64,000 nt of DNA, taken from positions 1,332,884,415 through 1,332,948,414 of the forward strand of contig OY856409.1 in the NCBI GenBank assembly GCA_963693085.1, given 5' to 3'. Below are positions 35,217 through 46,521 of the stretch, piece by piece. This DNA comes from Alisma plantago-aquatica. Lineage: Eukaryota; Streptophyta; Magnoliopsida; Alismatales; Alismataceae. Below the pieces are notes generated by a model. That model searched no databases and was not told where the DNA came from. It was given only the letters and a program-made list of their open reading frames with translations. The first letter of the stretch is position 1; every line of letters begins with the position of its first letter. The translations under genes and the position numbers were made by a program.

Positions 35217-38200
35217 TGTGCCTCTTTGTTAGAAGCAATCCCTACATGTCAGAGTAGAGAACATTCTGAACAAGATCATGTTTATACTTGAATCCATGTA
35301 GCTCTCTGTAATGAATTGCATGTTCTCTAAAAGTGTCCAAACATGCCTTACGAAAAATTGGACAAATCTCATTAGCAGGAAACAAGGGAATCATGAGATG
35401 CTACCTGAGGATGGTATGGTGCTCCACTGGTGACATATGCAAGCCTAATCCATCAATAGGAATAGCAAGGAGAAAATTTTGATCATGTTCATCTTGTAGA
35501 CACTCAAATACTACATTTTGTCTAACAATAATCTCAAACTTAACTTCCATGTCCTTAATAATTTTGCCAAAAAGGGCACTTGTAAAAGCATTTTAGACTC
35601 TATGGGGGACATTGTCCTTGTTGTAAAAACTACTAAGGTTGAAAGTTGGAATAGTGACACGAAAACAATCTAAAGCACTATCAAAATCAGAGTCCATATA
35701 GCAAATTTTGCTGCCTCACAAAATATGATCCTGAAGCACCCAATATTAGATCCTAGAGGCCATAAAAGCATATGAGAAAGATTCTATCACCGATTAAATC
35801 CCAAATCCTCCAAGATGAATGGGAAGTAAAGATATCAATCATCAAAGGTCCTCAAAAAAAGGACCTCTACAAACTACAATTCACAATAGCGTTTGTAGCT
35901 CTCCTCATGGCTAACCCCTCAATAAAGTCTCTATCCCTACTCACTGTTCCTCCAAGTAGCTTCGCTCCCAATGTAAGTCTCCGGATGTCGACAGAGAACA
36001 ACCTCTTACAAAGCTTCCTACCATCACATGTAGGCCAAAAAATTCAATTTTACGGATATTCAAGAGAAGAACCAAACCTGGCCCAGTTTGTTAAATGATA
36101 TCAAGCACCTTGGCCACCTCCTATGTGTCTTCAATAATAGTTCCATCATCAAGATACCAAGCATGGAGGAGAAACTTATAATTGTCTCTAATCACATGAA
36201 TAAGTAAATGTAATACAAGGGTGAAAAGAAAGGTCCCTAGAGGGTCTCCTTTATGCACTCCAATAGATGAGCAGATATGTCAATCCCCAATGTACAACCT
36301 TGTTGCTTAAATATACAAAAACTCCACCCACAAATAAATAGACACACATATTTCCCTAACCTCATGACATAATGTTGACATGTCTACAAGATCGAAAGCA
36401 TTTTAGAAATCAGCTGTAAGCATAGAAAGAGTCTGGTCTTCATGTCGCTCACTTAAGAACTTGTTAGCATTGTGTAAAATTGCTTCTGCATCGCCAGATA
36501 CACCAACTCCAAACTAAAAATTATTGAGATATTTGTCCATGCCTTTCCCACTCCGATTATGGCAAGTTTGGATACCATACGCCTCTAGATAGTGCCCACT
36601 GCAACCAGATGTATCATGTTGTCAGGCTTTAGCAGCATTGTAAGAGGTGGCTGAAGCTATAAACTCTACCAGACTCAAAGGACACCTACCCCCTAGTCAT
36701 AAATTAACCACTAGAGTGATGGCATGTAGGAGATGTCTGGCCAAAGGTGACCCCTCTCCACACATAGCATCAAAGATGTGTTGTGCTCATAAACTGTCTT
36801 TGCCACACGAAGTCCCCTTAGAAAATGATTTGACACAACAAAGAATAGTGTCAACATCTGTTACAAGGGGCTCTTTAGAAAACAAAGAACTAGGCATGGA
36901 AGGAGGTGGCTGGTATCAGTTTTTAGCTTCCAAAGCCTTCAAGGTATCAACATTGTATGGAGCCACTCCTGATGAGCACAAGACTTTTACAATTGATGTA
37001 ACGTGGCCATATACAACCTTACAAAGGCATTTCCCAATGTTAGATTGGTCTTTATATCATCCTCCTCTGAGTTATTCCTATCATGTTCCATAAACTCATG
37101 AATTGAAGAATCCAACATGATGCATACTAACTTGGAAGTACCATTTGTATCTCCCCAAGTAGCGAGTGATCTTAAAGTATGACGTTGTTACAATGAATTC
37201 CTATTTCCAGACTACTGTCACGCCTGGTCTTAGGTCTAAATGTACAATGTGGAAGAAGTAACAAACTCACCTGAGCAGATATTGACCCTGGTTCAACTAC
37301 CACTTTGTAAAGAGTTGTCTTTAACACCTAAGAAAATGCAATATAAAAACTATGTGGGATGCTCTTCACAATGGCGATAGGTGTTTTGAAAATACGATCA
37401 AGAAGCTCCGCATCTAGGACCACATTATCCCTTGCATCAAGAAACTCATGTATCTGTGGAAGAGGCTTTAGGATGCCAACAATGTGTGTCCTGATGACTC
37501 TTGTCTCATCAATGACTCAGACAAGGCCATTTGCATGATGGAAAGAATGACTAACGACTAGTACCTTCATACATCTACTACATTGCCACTGATTAAAGGC
37601 ATGTAAAGTAACTTATGAAAAATGAAATAAATCATTGTTGTGTTGGAGGGCTTCTTGCAATACATTTCTATGTTTGTCCCTAGAGAGATGTGCCCTCTTG
37701 AGATGGGAGATCATGTGCTTGAAGTATTTACTTCCCTCTCTACCATCCTAACAATAATGAAAATTGTGGAAAGGACAATGCACACCTCCTATCTTGGATC
37801 ATGGGCGGTCAACCGTCACTGCAGGGTTTGCACTCACAAGATTACGATACAGACGTCAGGTCAAACGATTGACTGGATTCCTCATCTATTGTTGCTACAA
37901 AGTGAAACTCCTAATCTCTCCTTCTTCTAGATCATCCATGTCAGGTAAAGCACAAACCCAAACTCAAAATCTATCGCATTTTGAAAACACAATCTGAAGA
38001 AGCATGAAGAGGGAAGATGTGAGGAGTCACTGGGGAATATAGGCATTCCCCACTGATGAGGAAACATCGGTCACGAAAAAATTTAGAGAGAAAGACTGAC
38101 AAACCATGGAGACAGCATGCCTTTAACCCTGAGTGATGATGGTGGATAGGTAGAGAGAACAGAAGGAATTGCGGGATGACAACAACGAGTGCAGGAGAAT

Positions 38201-38510
38201 TTAACGCCGCCAATCAGTTTCCAAGAATGAAACCCCTAATTCCAATCAGATGCAAAGGAGACCATGGATCCTAAAAGTCAAGGGCAATCACTGCACCTAC
38301 GTTTGATTAGAAAATATAGTCTCTACACCGTCTCTGTGTCTGTTTATGTACTTGTGTAACCCTGGGTAACCACTCCTCGCATCACTATTCCAAGAAGGTG
38401 TTGAAACCCTCGACAAGAGAAGTGAAGGAAGTACAAGTAGCTACCCAAGGATTGACCAGAGGTAACCCCAGTACGAAAGCCCTAGTAGCGAATAGAGCGG
38501 TCTCATTATA
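35217..38510 (-). pseudogene. RT-like element, N-terminal and RT part
   Basis: On the minus strand, in order: S-F-S-K-G-T-S-C-G-K-D (about 36,830), A-Q-H-I-F-D-A-M-C-G-E-G-S, F-G-V-G-V-S-G-D-A-E-A (about 36,510), M-L-T-A-D-F near 36,400, H-K-G-D-P-L-G-T-F-L-F (36,254-36,222), the catalytic Y-L-D-D-G (36,157-36,143), G-P-G-L-V-L-L-L-N-I-R-K, and a decayed zinc-knuckle-like C-P-x-x-R-K-A-C-L-D-x-F-x-E-H near 35,330. Reading stops at the solo LTR and resumes at 18,740. Several stops are present. The order fits a non-LTR-type RT with a Y-L-D-D-G box. The upstream 37,100-38,510 part is probably its 5' portion, but I cannot read domains in it. Class assignment is tentative. Confidence 0.75.
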
Positions 38511-39049
38511 AGGTTATATTTAGGTTTGCTATTAGAGCGGTGTCTAACATTTTCAATATATGAGGAAAACTTAGACATAGTTTTCGATTAGTGGATTAAG
38601 AGAGAAAAGGGAATTGACCTGATAATTGTTTACATGATATTGTCACCATGTGACTACAAGAACAAGAGGGAGAGAAAAAAACCAATTTCACTTCACATGG
38701 TATGATCCTAATGTATATGACAAAATCCTATGAAGAAGTTACCCTACACTATAGATATGCTGGTCTCTAACACGTCTAGACAAATGGTTGACACTTAGTA
38801 CAATAAAGGACATTACAATAGTAAAAACTAATTCAAAAATATATGTAATCTTAGATAGAACACTAGTTCCATCAAAACAATTAGAGAGCATTATCTAACA
38901 TTACAACTTACATTGTATTGCAACTGAAAGATCATCCAAAATAAATGTCCTTATCTAGTTGGAGAAAATGCATTCAGATTTTGATCAAACGACCATGCTA
39001 ATGAAAACTAAAGCCTTAAATGAAGATATACCTAGATTTGTGGGGATTA
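38511..39049 (+). repeat. Old ~1 kb repeat, left copy, second part
   Basis: From about GCTATTAGAGCGGTGTC to about 38,990 this aligns with 43,240-43,860, sharing 'gaggaaaacttagac', 'tagtggattaagagagaaaa' and 'cgaagaagtt'-type stretches. It completes the copy begun at 17,866-18,292. An ATTATAA-TTATATT-like duplication at both borders (about 18,275-18,290 and 38,509-38,525) would be the target site of the RT element. Confidence 0.65.
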
Positions 39050-39054
39050 CCTTT

Positions 39055-39243
39055 TGTTAGAGAGCTTATTTTGTTATGTTGTTTAGTCTCTTGTTATGGG
39101 ATCAAAGGTGTCTTGACCCATTAGGGTTTGTCTTGAGTCTGTATGCTTCCTCCTTATCCTATTTATAGGAGAGAGGGGTTGATATCCTATCAAAAAGAAA
39201 AACTACACACAAGGGGAATTCCCCATCATATCATCTTTTCACA
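39055..39243 (+). repeat. 5' LTR of the small element
   Basis: It starts TGTTAGAGAGC and ends TTTTCACA. It shares long identical runs with 41,675-41,865, including the CTTCCTCCTTATCCTATTTA region and the CACACAAGG-GAATTCCCC stretch. The primer site follows with no gap. Confidence 0.92.
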
Positions 39244-41674
39244 TGGTATCAGAGTAGGCTTTCCTATGATGCTCCAACCCTCAGAAAGAGCATAAAGAAG
39301 AGAAGCCTCCTCTTGAGGGAAACTTCTACCCATATGTGTTCCTTAGCTGTCTGTAGGGATTTCCAACCCTCTCTCTTCTAAGATTCGTCTTTGTGGAGTG
39401 TTTCCATCAAAGTTAATCTTGAATCTACTCTATTAGATCTATATTGGCTTCCATGCCACTATCATTATTGTTTGTTTTATGGATCCTCCACCACTACCTT
39501 TATATTTCCATCACCAATATTGTCATCCATTGTTGATCTACACCACCATCATCTACACCTTTGTATATTTATATCGTCGTCATCTACCTCTCTACTATCT
39601 ACATCACCATCATCATACATACCATCATTCATTGAGATTTAATTCCAAATCTTAGAAAAAGATTTCCTTTTTTGGATGATATTGGGGATATATCATCCCT
39701 ATGTTACTAAGGTGGAGATTCAAAAGGGTTCATCCACCCTTTGTTGTTGTTTTAGTGTTTTTCACTACTTTTATGCCACTAACACGGCGTGCCTCTATTT
39801 GATGCAACATGTTGGAGGAGTTATTTTTTGTTTGCAACTTGAATTATGAATTCTACACTTTGACACAACATGTCGCCTAAATGATACAACATATCACTTG
39901 CTTTCTACCATGATTTTATAAGAATATCTATCAACTGACACGGCGCGTCACCCCATGACACATCGTGTTGACTACTTGCCGACAATGACTTTTGTTTATG
40001 CACCTACTAATGTGGGACATCGCATGTCCCTTCACCATATGGCATGTCACTTTATACTGCTACTACATAATCTATGACAATTCTACTACCACATGGTGGT
40101 TGCTTCTATACATGGAGAGTCCCTATCTTTATCCTCACCAACAACACTTATCTTCCTTTCCCTACAATTTTTTATTTATTTAACCTCCACCCTTTAAAAC
40201 CCCACATACATGTTGTCTACCTCCTCAATGCTTGTATTACACCCCGGTACATATATTGCATATATCCTGGGTTGTAAAAAATCCATTTATTTTCTATCTA
40301 GATCTACATAATCAGGTCACATTTTACATTGACTCGACTTTTCAGTTACCTCTCCACATATTTTCCTACGTAAACACTACCTCTACCATTTTTTTTTACT
40401 TTTGACTTTGGATTCTTTCTAATTTAAGTCAAGAAAGAAGAGAAAGGGACTCTCCTCATAAGTCAGATAGAATTATAGGCGTATAGTGACCCGCTTCGTG
40501 AGACAACTTTTGGATCTACTCATGGCTAAGCTCTATTGGGCGATTATTTCTGGATATCACTTTCTAACTCACAATTTTCTCCTCATATGATCTTTCTTTC
40601 TTTTCAAATCCTGAGACTAATTTTCCATTTATGTATAAGTAAGTTTTTTGCATCTTTTAGTCTTTTTCCCAACAACTCTCTTGACTCTTTTAGTGGTTGG
40701 CATGAGGGGGACAACATAGGATGATGAGTAGAGAGAAGAGATTAGATGGAGGAGAGAAGAAGAGGAATTTAGTTTTTCTTCTCTATGGATCTTCATGCTA
40801 CTTTTGCTGCTTTTGTTGCTATGTGGATTTTTCTACTGCTATGATTGATATGTTTACCTTATGAAGAGCTTGATAAACTTATTCATCATCATCTTGACTG
40901 CTACTATGGAGTTATCTACTTGACTTATTCTATATGTTGATTAATTTTCTATCTGATGATATCACTCTTGCTACTTGTGTTATGATTTGCACATTTTATT
41001 TTATATTTTGTGATTTTGCACTATCTATCATCCATGTTTTGTTTGCACATTGACTCTTTGTTCGTGCCCTCACAGGTTAACCACTGATAATACTGTGATT
41101 CAACACTCTTTGGACTGTGATGTCTGCTATTATGATGGACTTTATGATGAGAGAAGTTAAATGAAGATCTATATTGATAATTTTACATATACATGATGGA
41201 TTTTATCTACATTTGATCTTGGAGTCCTTTATCTTCTTGCTACTTAGAGAACTTGTCTTCTATTCGACTGCATCTTCTACTTCTATTACTTGTGCCAACA
41301 CTCTCTAGCTACTCCATGCTTTGTGCATGTTGACTCTTTTCTTGTCCATGCTTTGTATGCACGTTGACTACTGCTTCATGTGTTCCAACACTCTTGGGTC
41401 TTGTGTTCTAGCACTCTTTGGTTTACTTCATAATGATAGCGATTGAGATGAAGACCATGATGCCTACATGTTGTTGTTAAGAAACTCCCGCTACCTGCCA
41501 TCTTACCCACTTTGAGATTATCTTCTTGAGGGGGGTATTTGAATGATTTATTGTAACATTGAGGGGGAGACACATTCTTGTATGGACTTGATTTATCTTT
41601 TATTATTTTTCTCAAGTCTGTCTATTTGTTTGAAAGTTGACTTGGGATTCTCCCAAGATCTAGCTTGAGGGTAG

Positions 41675-41865
41675 TGTTAGAGAGTCTATTTAGTTAAGCT
41701 GTTCAGTCTCTTTGTTAATGAGCCCAATGGTGTTTGGCCCATTTTGGGTTTGTCTTGAGTCTGTATGCTTCCTCCTTATCCTATTTATAGGAGAGAGGGG
41801 ATTCCCTTCTATCAAAAAGAAAAACTACACACAAGGAGAATTCCCCATCATATCATCTTTCCACA
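41675..41865 (+). repeat. 3' LTR of the small element
   Basis: It starts TGTTAGAGAG and ends TTCCACA, with CCTTT directly after. It has moderate divergence from the 5' copy, most of it in the first 90 bases. Confidence 0.92.
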
Positions 41866-41870
41866 CCTTT

Positions 41871-42856
41871 AAAGGTTGCTATTACGATGCCAAGTCATGA
41901 AGGTTTCAGAATTTGGTGTTAGTGAATATGACTTACATCTTAATAAGGTAGGTCTAGATCTTAACATCCCTAGGGAGGCCCTGTAGACTTCCTCTGTGAT
42001 CTCGGGTCTTCAAGGTGTTATAACATTGACATCCTAGTTACATGCCAAAAATGTGATAGAGCACTCAGCGGGGCAGATATGCAAGGTCAACTAAACCAGA
42101 TTGGCAATCACAATCACAAATGAATTCTTGGCCAAAATGAAACCTGTAGAATCTTGACACAAGCAAATTCAAGATTTTGTTGGGGCCCCTTTCCACAATG
42201 ATATCGAGAATAAGCATTTCCATTGCATAGGCAGGCGTAGTCAAAGACTAGCCAAGGGTTGGGATGCTAGTTCACGCTCGTTCTCTTCTACATGTAATAA
42301 GACCCACAGATCCAAGTAAAATGATATAGAAGATGCCGACCTCGATAGATTTTTTTTAATAGTGAAGGGGATGATGATAGGCTCTTTGTCTGGGACATAA
42401 GTCGAAGAAAAGGTGGAAGATACAAAGGCTACAACTACCTATGCGTCGACGTTTGTATGCGATGTTGACACCAACTGATTTGTCTTGATGTTAATCAACG
42501 TGTTGCTTGTCCTTATAAACACAATGGGCATTGTTTAGGTGTTTTGAGGCTTTATGGGTGGAAGATGGTGGAATTTTTCTTGTTTTAGATATTGGATGAT
42601 TTTCCTTGGATCCGCTGGGACAATCAGAGGTTGAGGATGGTAATAGGTGATATTATTGATTAGCGGTGGGTGTTTGCTTTTGGTTGATACGTTTTTGATG
42701 TATCGATATGGGGAGTTCTTATAGGGGGTATAATGAACATGTAGGCTTGGTGATGTCATGTGCGTCTATTTGGATCTTGATGCTTATGTAATCACCTCAT
42801 TTTTGCCTATCAAAGGGTGCATGATGAATACAGTGACTTTTAAAAAAAGTAATCAA
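41871..42856. other. Non-coding stretch between repeats
   Basis: No ORF with a recognisable product and no tandem or inverted repeat was seen. It lies between the small LTR element and the right copy of the old repeat. If those copies are LTRs, this would be what is left of an interior. Confidence 0.4.
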
Positions 42857-43880
42857 CCAATGAACAACCTTTTTAGGTCCCAAATCCATACATTCCTCCA
42901 CTTTAATGTAGTGCTAAGTGAATTCACAACTAGATGAAGTCCAAATGGCTAAAAGTTCATGTATTGGGGTCCTTGGAATGTGTGTTGGTGTTTGATGTAG
43001 AACTATAGTTGTAATCAATGTAGACTTGTATGTTGGACTATATCATATGTTTTTGACGCATGACGGTGAATAACAAATATGATTATCTTTACACATTAAG
43101 GAACACATTTATTTATTGGCTTTAATCGCCTCAAAATGCTAGGCTTTTTGTAATTTTTGTTTTTTAATCATTTTAGATGAGGTGTGGGGTTATCTCCTTG
43201 CCAACCTTAGGATCATCTCATATAATTGTATCTGGTTTTCTATTAGGAGCGGTTGTATGTCATCTTTTATTTTTGAGGAAAACTTAGACAAAGTTTTGGA
43301 TTAGTGGATTAAGAGAGAAAAGGGTATTGTTTGACCTTAAACAAGTTCGTAGGATATGGTCTCCATGTGACTTATAGAACAAGAGGGAGATGAATAAAAC
43401 AAGAGAAATGTTAGGTGGACACCATTTTGGAACCTAAAACAAAACCCCAAACAATCTCCACCACATGTTACAAGGTATAACAAATAAAGTATTTTATTTG
43501 TTATACCTTGTAACATGTGGTGGAGATTACTTGAGGTTCCGTTTTGGGTTCCTAAATAGGTCTGCATAGCAAACCTCATAAAACAATTTAGGTTCACATG
43601 CTATGATCCCAATGTAACTGTCAAAATCCCACGAAGAAGTTCCCTTACATTGTTGACGTGACGATCTCCTACACGTATGGACAAGTGGCCAGTACATAGT
43701 CCATTCCAGGACATTATAATATAGTAAACACACATTTGAAGATATGTGTAATCTTAGAAAGTATGCTAGTTCCATCACAAAAAATGTCGAGTGATATCTA
43801 ACATTACAACCTACTTTGTATTGCATTTCAAAAATAATCCAAAATACATGCTCTTGTCAAACTAGAGAAAAGGTGACAAA
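42857..43880 (+). repeat. Old ~1 kb repeat, right copy
   Basis: It is a continuous counterpart of 17,866-18,292 plus 38,511-39,000 in the same orientation. It shows what the left copy looked like before the RT element entered. A hairpin MITE (43,400-43,570) is an additional insertion absent from the left copy at 38,650-38,690. Confidence 0.7.
43400..43570. mobile_element. Foldback MITE with a perfect 36-bp stem
   Basis: The arms 43,453-43,488 and 43,493-43,528 are exact reverse complements over 36 bases around a GTAT loop. The inverted relation continues outward imperfectly (GGAACC-x-AAAAC on both sides) for about 80 bases in all. The left copy of the host repeat lacks it, so it is a mobile insertion. 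No ORF is present. A transcript would form a miRNA-precursor-like hairpin. Confidence 0.85.
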
Positions 43881-44890
43881 CGAACCATAAGAATTATGAC
43901 AGAATCCTAGGATCATCAATTTTGTAGGCAGCCAAACTAGCCTGTACAATCCTCAGCGGATCACACTCTAGATATGCAAGGAACCAATAGAGTAGCATGT
44001 GGGCACAACTAAATTCGAACTCTGGGCTCATTTTATGGGCTCGATCCAAGTTACTTTTATTTGGCCCCATATGTATTTCAAGATTGTGATCCATTACACC
44101 CACTTTAAGTGGAGTTTAGGCTTGGTTGATGAACCAACAACAACACAAACACGATATATGGTGATGCAGTCCAATTTTTGATGTGTACTTTTTATGAGGT
44201 TGTCTCTACTTCTCTATGTATTTTCTGTGCAATTGTTTGTATCCATGGCGTTGTAACGATTATGTGGACTATATGATAAGTACAAACCAACCATCATATG
44301 TGTTGTAGAAGTGTTATACCTAAACTCTATTGCACCAATGGTCTTGTATGGAAAGGGAGACTGTGTTGGTTGATGCAACTATTAATCGATAGCATATTGC
44401 TGTAGCACTGAAGATGTAAAGGCTACAACCTCAATTACGTGCTTTCCAAAAGTATATATACATGGTGGCTCAACATCTACATACATGCAATAATAGTTGA
44501 GGGAACAACTTACGACCCACAAGCGAAATGACTATTGGATGATCACAATGCAATCGTGAGTGTATGGAATTAAAGATCTTTACCATGTTGACTTACTAGA
44601 CTGTATCTACATCACGACTGTTTGGGTACTAGCCGAGGTAAAAAATTACGACGATTGCATTATGATATGATGTGGTTCTCAAGGAAGGACAAACCAGAAA
44701 AAGGAGAAGGTGTATGTAAACAGTCAAAGGTCAGAAAAATGGGACTGCAACCAACCCCACACAAAAATACACACATAGTTTGCCTTTCCCCGAGCTGAAT
44801 CAAGTCGGCGCCGCGCCCGCCCACACTACAATGAGCTGAGTCGTTACAAAACGAGCCCGAAAAGGGAGACTTGTTCCCCACTCGGGTTGC
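43881..44890. other. Non-coding region upstream of SEC61
   Basis: No gene is recognised. GC content rises from about 44,800 as the promoter of the SEC61 alpha gene begins. Confidence 0.5.
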
Positions 44891-44893
44891 GGA

Positions 44894-44925
44894 CGTGGCT
44901 AGTCTTCATTGGTCTACTGACGTGG
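44894..44925 (+). promoter_or_regulatory. ER-stress element (ERSE) plus UPRE in the SEC61 promoter
   Basis: CGTGG (44,894-44,898), nine bases, then ATTGG (44,908-44,912) is an exact ERSE (CCAAT-N9-CCACG) on the minus strand. Five bases downstream, TGACGTGG (44,918-44,925) is an exact UPRE. In plants these sites are bound by NF-Y with bZIP28 (ERSE) and by bZIP60 (UPRE-type sites). SEC61 genes belong to the unfolded-protein response. The pair lies about 140-170 bases upstream of the TATA box, a typical distance. Confidence 0.88.
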
Positions 44926-45060
44926 TTGACGAGAGGGGTTGGGGAGGCAGCTGAGCACAATTAGGAGGGTGGAAAACAAAACGAAAATCCCTCAGCCGGC
45001 ACCCATCATCCCAATCCCAGCCACGTTCGCGTGAACCGCGTCCCAAATTGCGAATGCAAG

Positions 45061-45067
45061 TATAAGA
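45061..45067 (+). promoter_or_regulatory. TATA box of SEC61 alpha (probable)
   Basis: TATAAGA lies about 135 bases after the UPRE and about 130 bases before the leader splice donor. The start of transcription would be near 45,092. No better TATA match is nearby. Confidence 0.55.
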
Positions 45068-45091
45068 CCCCGGTCCGATATTGTCCAATTG

Positions 45092-45194
45092 TACGCGTCG
45101 ACGGAGTTGGAGTTAGAAACTCTCCGCTCTCCGGCTCCGCCCCCCTCCTCCACTCTTCCTGCTCCTCCTCGTCGTCCTCGATCCGCCGCCGCCT
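45092..45194 (+). other. 5' untranslated exon of SEC61 alpha
   Basis: This is a CT-rich leader with no ATG, ending at a donor G-C-C-T|GTAAGC (intron from 45,195). The matching acceptor is TTTTGGTCGCAG at 46,173, four bases before the start codon. The 979-base leader intron contains no coding sequence that I recognise. The exact transcript start is inferred. A leader intron is common in highly expressed plant housekeeping genes. Confidence 0.65.
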
Positions 45195-46177
45195 GTAAGC
45201 ACTGCACCCTCAATTTCATATCCTCGCGATCTCCTGTAGCATGTCCGCACCCGCACGCTTTTCTTTTCTCCCCTTAGGTCTGCATTCGCTGTTGGCGCTC
45301 GGCTTCGTTCGAGGGCTGCCGGGATCGGGATCGGTGTCCGTATCGGCACCGATCCCCCCAAATCCGTACAGATGCGCGGTCGGCGCTTCCGGATCCGTGT
45401 CCATGAGTTTGAGACCCTCGCTCCTATTGATGCCGCCTTGATTTTTATTTTCGTGATCTCTTTTCCTCCCTGCTTGGGAAGTGGTTCCTGGTTGACGAGT
45501 GGGTTGGTTGCTTCGATTTTGGCTTTCCGTATGCGAAATCTCCCCATTTATCCCGCCATTGATGATGAACTAATAGTTGATGAGCTCTCGCGCATGTGCT
45601 GACGAATCTGGGGTTCCGAAGCTCGATCTCCCCCACCGCCGTGCTTTCTTACGCGCCGCTTATGTCAAATTGAGTGAGTTACTTGTGTCTATGGGCTTCT
45701 CTGGTCGGATGGATCAAGGATCCGCGAAGTCAACGCCTTCGATGTGGCATGCATTCTGTTCTCTCTGCTGACTTGCGATGCTGTTGCATGATTGGAACCT
45801 CTTCTACTTTCCGAATTGTCAAGAACTGAGTCAAATTCTAGGACTAGACACGGCATTTTCATGCTGTACCGGTGAAGCGATTAGGTTACTATTTGATCCT
45901 AGGAGATGCGTCGAGTTACTGTCAAGTTATATACTATTTGATCATAGGAGATCCATTGAGTCACTGGCATTCTTAACTCGAATTGCGTGACATCCTAGCT
46001 TATGATGTCCAGTTTTACTGATCGTTCTCTACAATGCAAGACCTATGCATGCGCCATGCTTTCCATTTAACTCGAGAGACCGACTGACAGATTGATTCGT
46101 GCATGACAAAGGCTAATTTGTTAGGAATGCTGAGTATGTTCCATGACTCACCAGCTAACTCTTTTGGTCGCAGGAAA

Positions 46178-46521
46178 ATGGCAGGCGGATTCAGGGTTCT
46201 GCATCTCGTGAGGCCTTTCCTTGCGTTTCTACCTGAAGTTCAGAGCGCGGATAGGAAGATCCCTTTTAGGGAAAAGGTGATCTACACTGTCATCTCCCTT
46301 TTCATCTTCCTCGTGTGCAGTCAGCTCCCTCTCTATGGGATACACTCCACGACTGGCGCAGATCCTTTCTACTGGATGCGTGTCATCCTTGCCTCTAACC
46401 GTGGAACTGTGATGGAGTTGGGTATCACCCCTATAGTGACATCTGGTCTTGTCATGCAACTCCTGGCTGGTTCAAAGATCATTGAGGTTGATAACAGCGT
46501 CAGGGAAGACCGTGCCCTGTT
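46178..46521 (+). CDS. SEC61A: SEC61A coding exon 1 (residues 1-114)
   Basis: It carries the N-terminal amphipathic segment, helix 1, the plug and helix 2, ending in R-E-D-R-A-L-L split after two bases of the last Leu codon. The donor is TT|GTAAGC. The following intron (46,522-47,550) is 1.03 kb with no feature that I can name. Confidence 0.97.

Larger units (their letters stand above)
39055..41865 (+). mobile_element. Small non-autonomous LTR element (short-LTR, copia-like)
   Basis: Two short LTRs (39,055-39,243, 189 bases, and 41,675-41,865, 191 bases) begin TGTTAGAGAG and end C-A-C-A. They are flanked by a perfect 5-base duplication CCTTT (39,050-39,054 and 41,866-41,870). A primer site TGGTATCAGAG follows the first LTR (39,244-39,254), and a G-rich tract (GCTTGAGGGTAG) precedes the second. 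The 2.4 kb interior has no readable gag or pol, and its ORFs are short and random-looking. Each LTR has CTATTTATAGGAG. The element must rely on another element's enzymes. Short LTRs are TRIM-like, but the interior is longer than usual for TRIMs. Confidence 0.92.

Noticed and set aside
36647..37093. 148-residue plus-strand ORF
   Set aside because: It is antisense to the RT-like element, whose minus-strand reading (S-F-S-K-G-T-S-C-G-K-D and following) explains the sequence.
17866..43880. Reading the two ~1 kb direct repeats as a simple LTR pair of one element
   Set aside because: No primer site follows the left copy and no purine tract precedes the right one. An LTR pair is possible but not supported, so they are annotated only as an old repeat.
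45113..45547. Arg-rich minus-strand ORF (144 residues) over the SEC61A leader
   Set aside because: It lies across the promoter-proximal exon and leader intron. Its composition follows from GC-rich CT-biased leader sequence on the other strand, and no known motif is seen.
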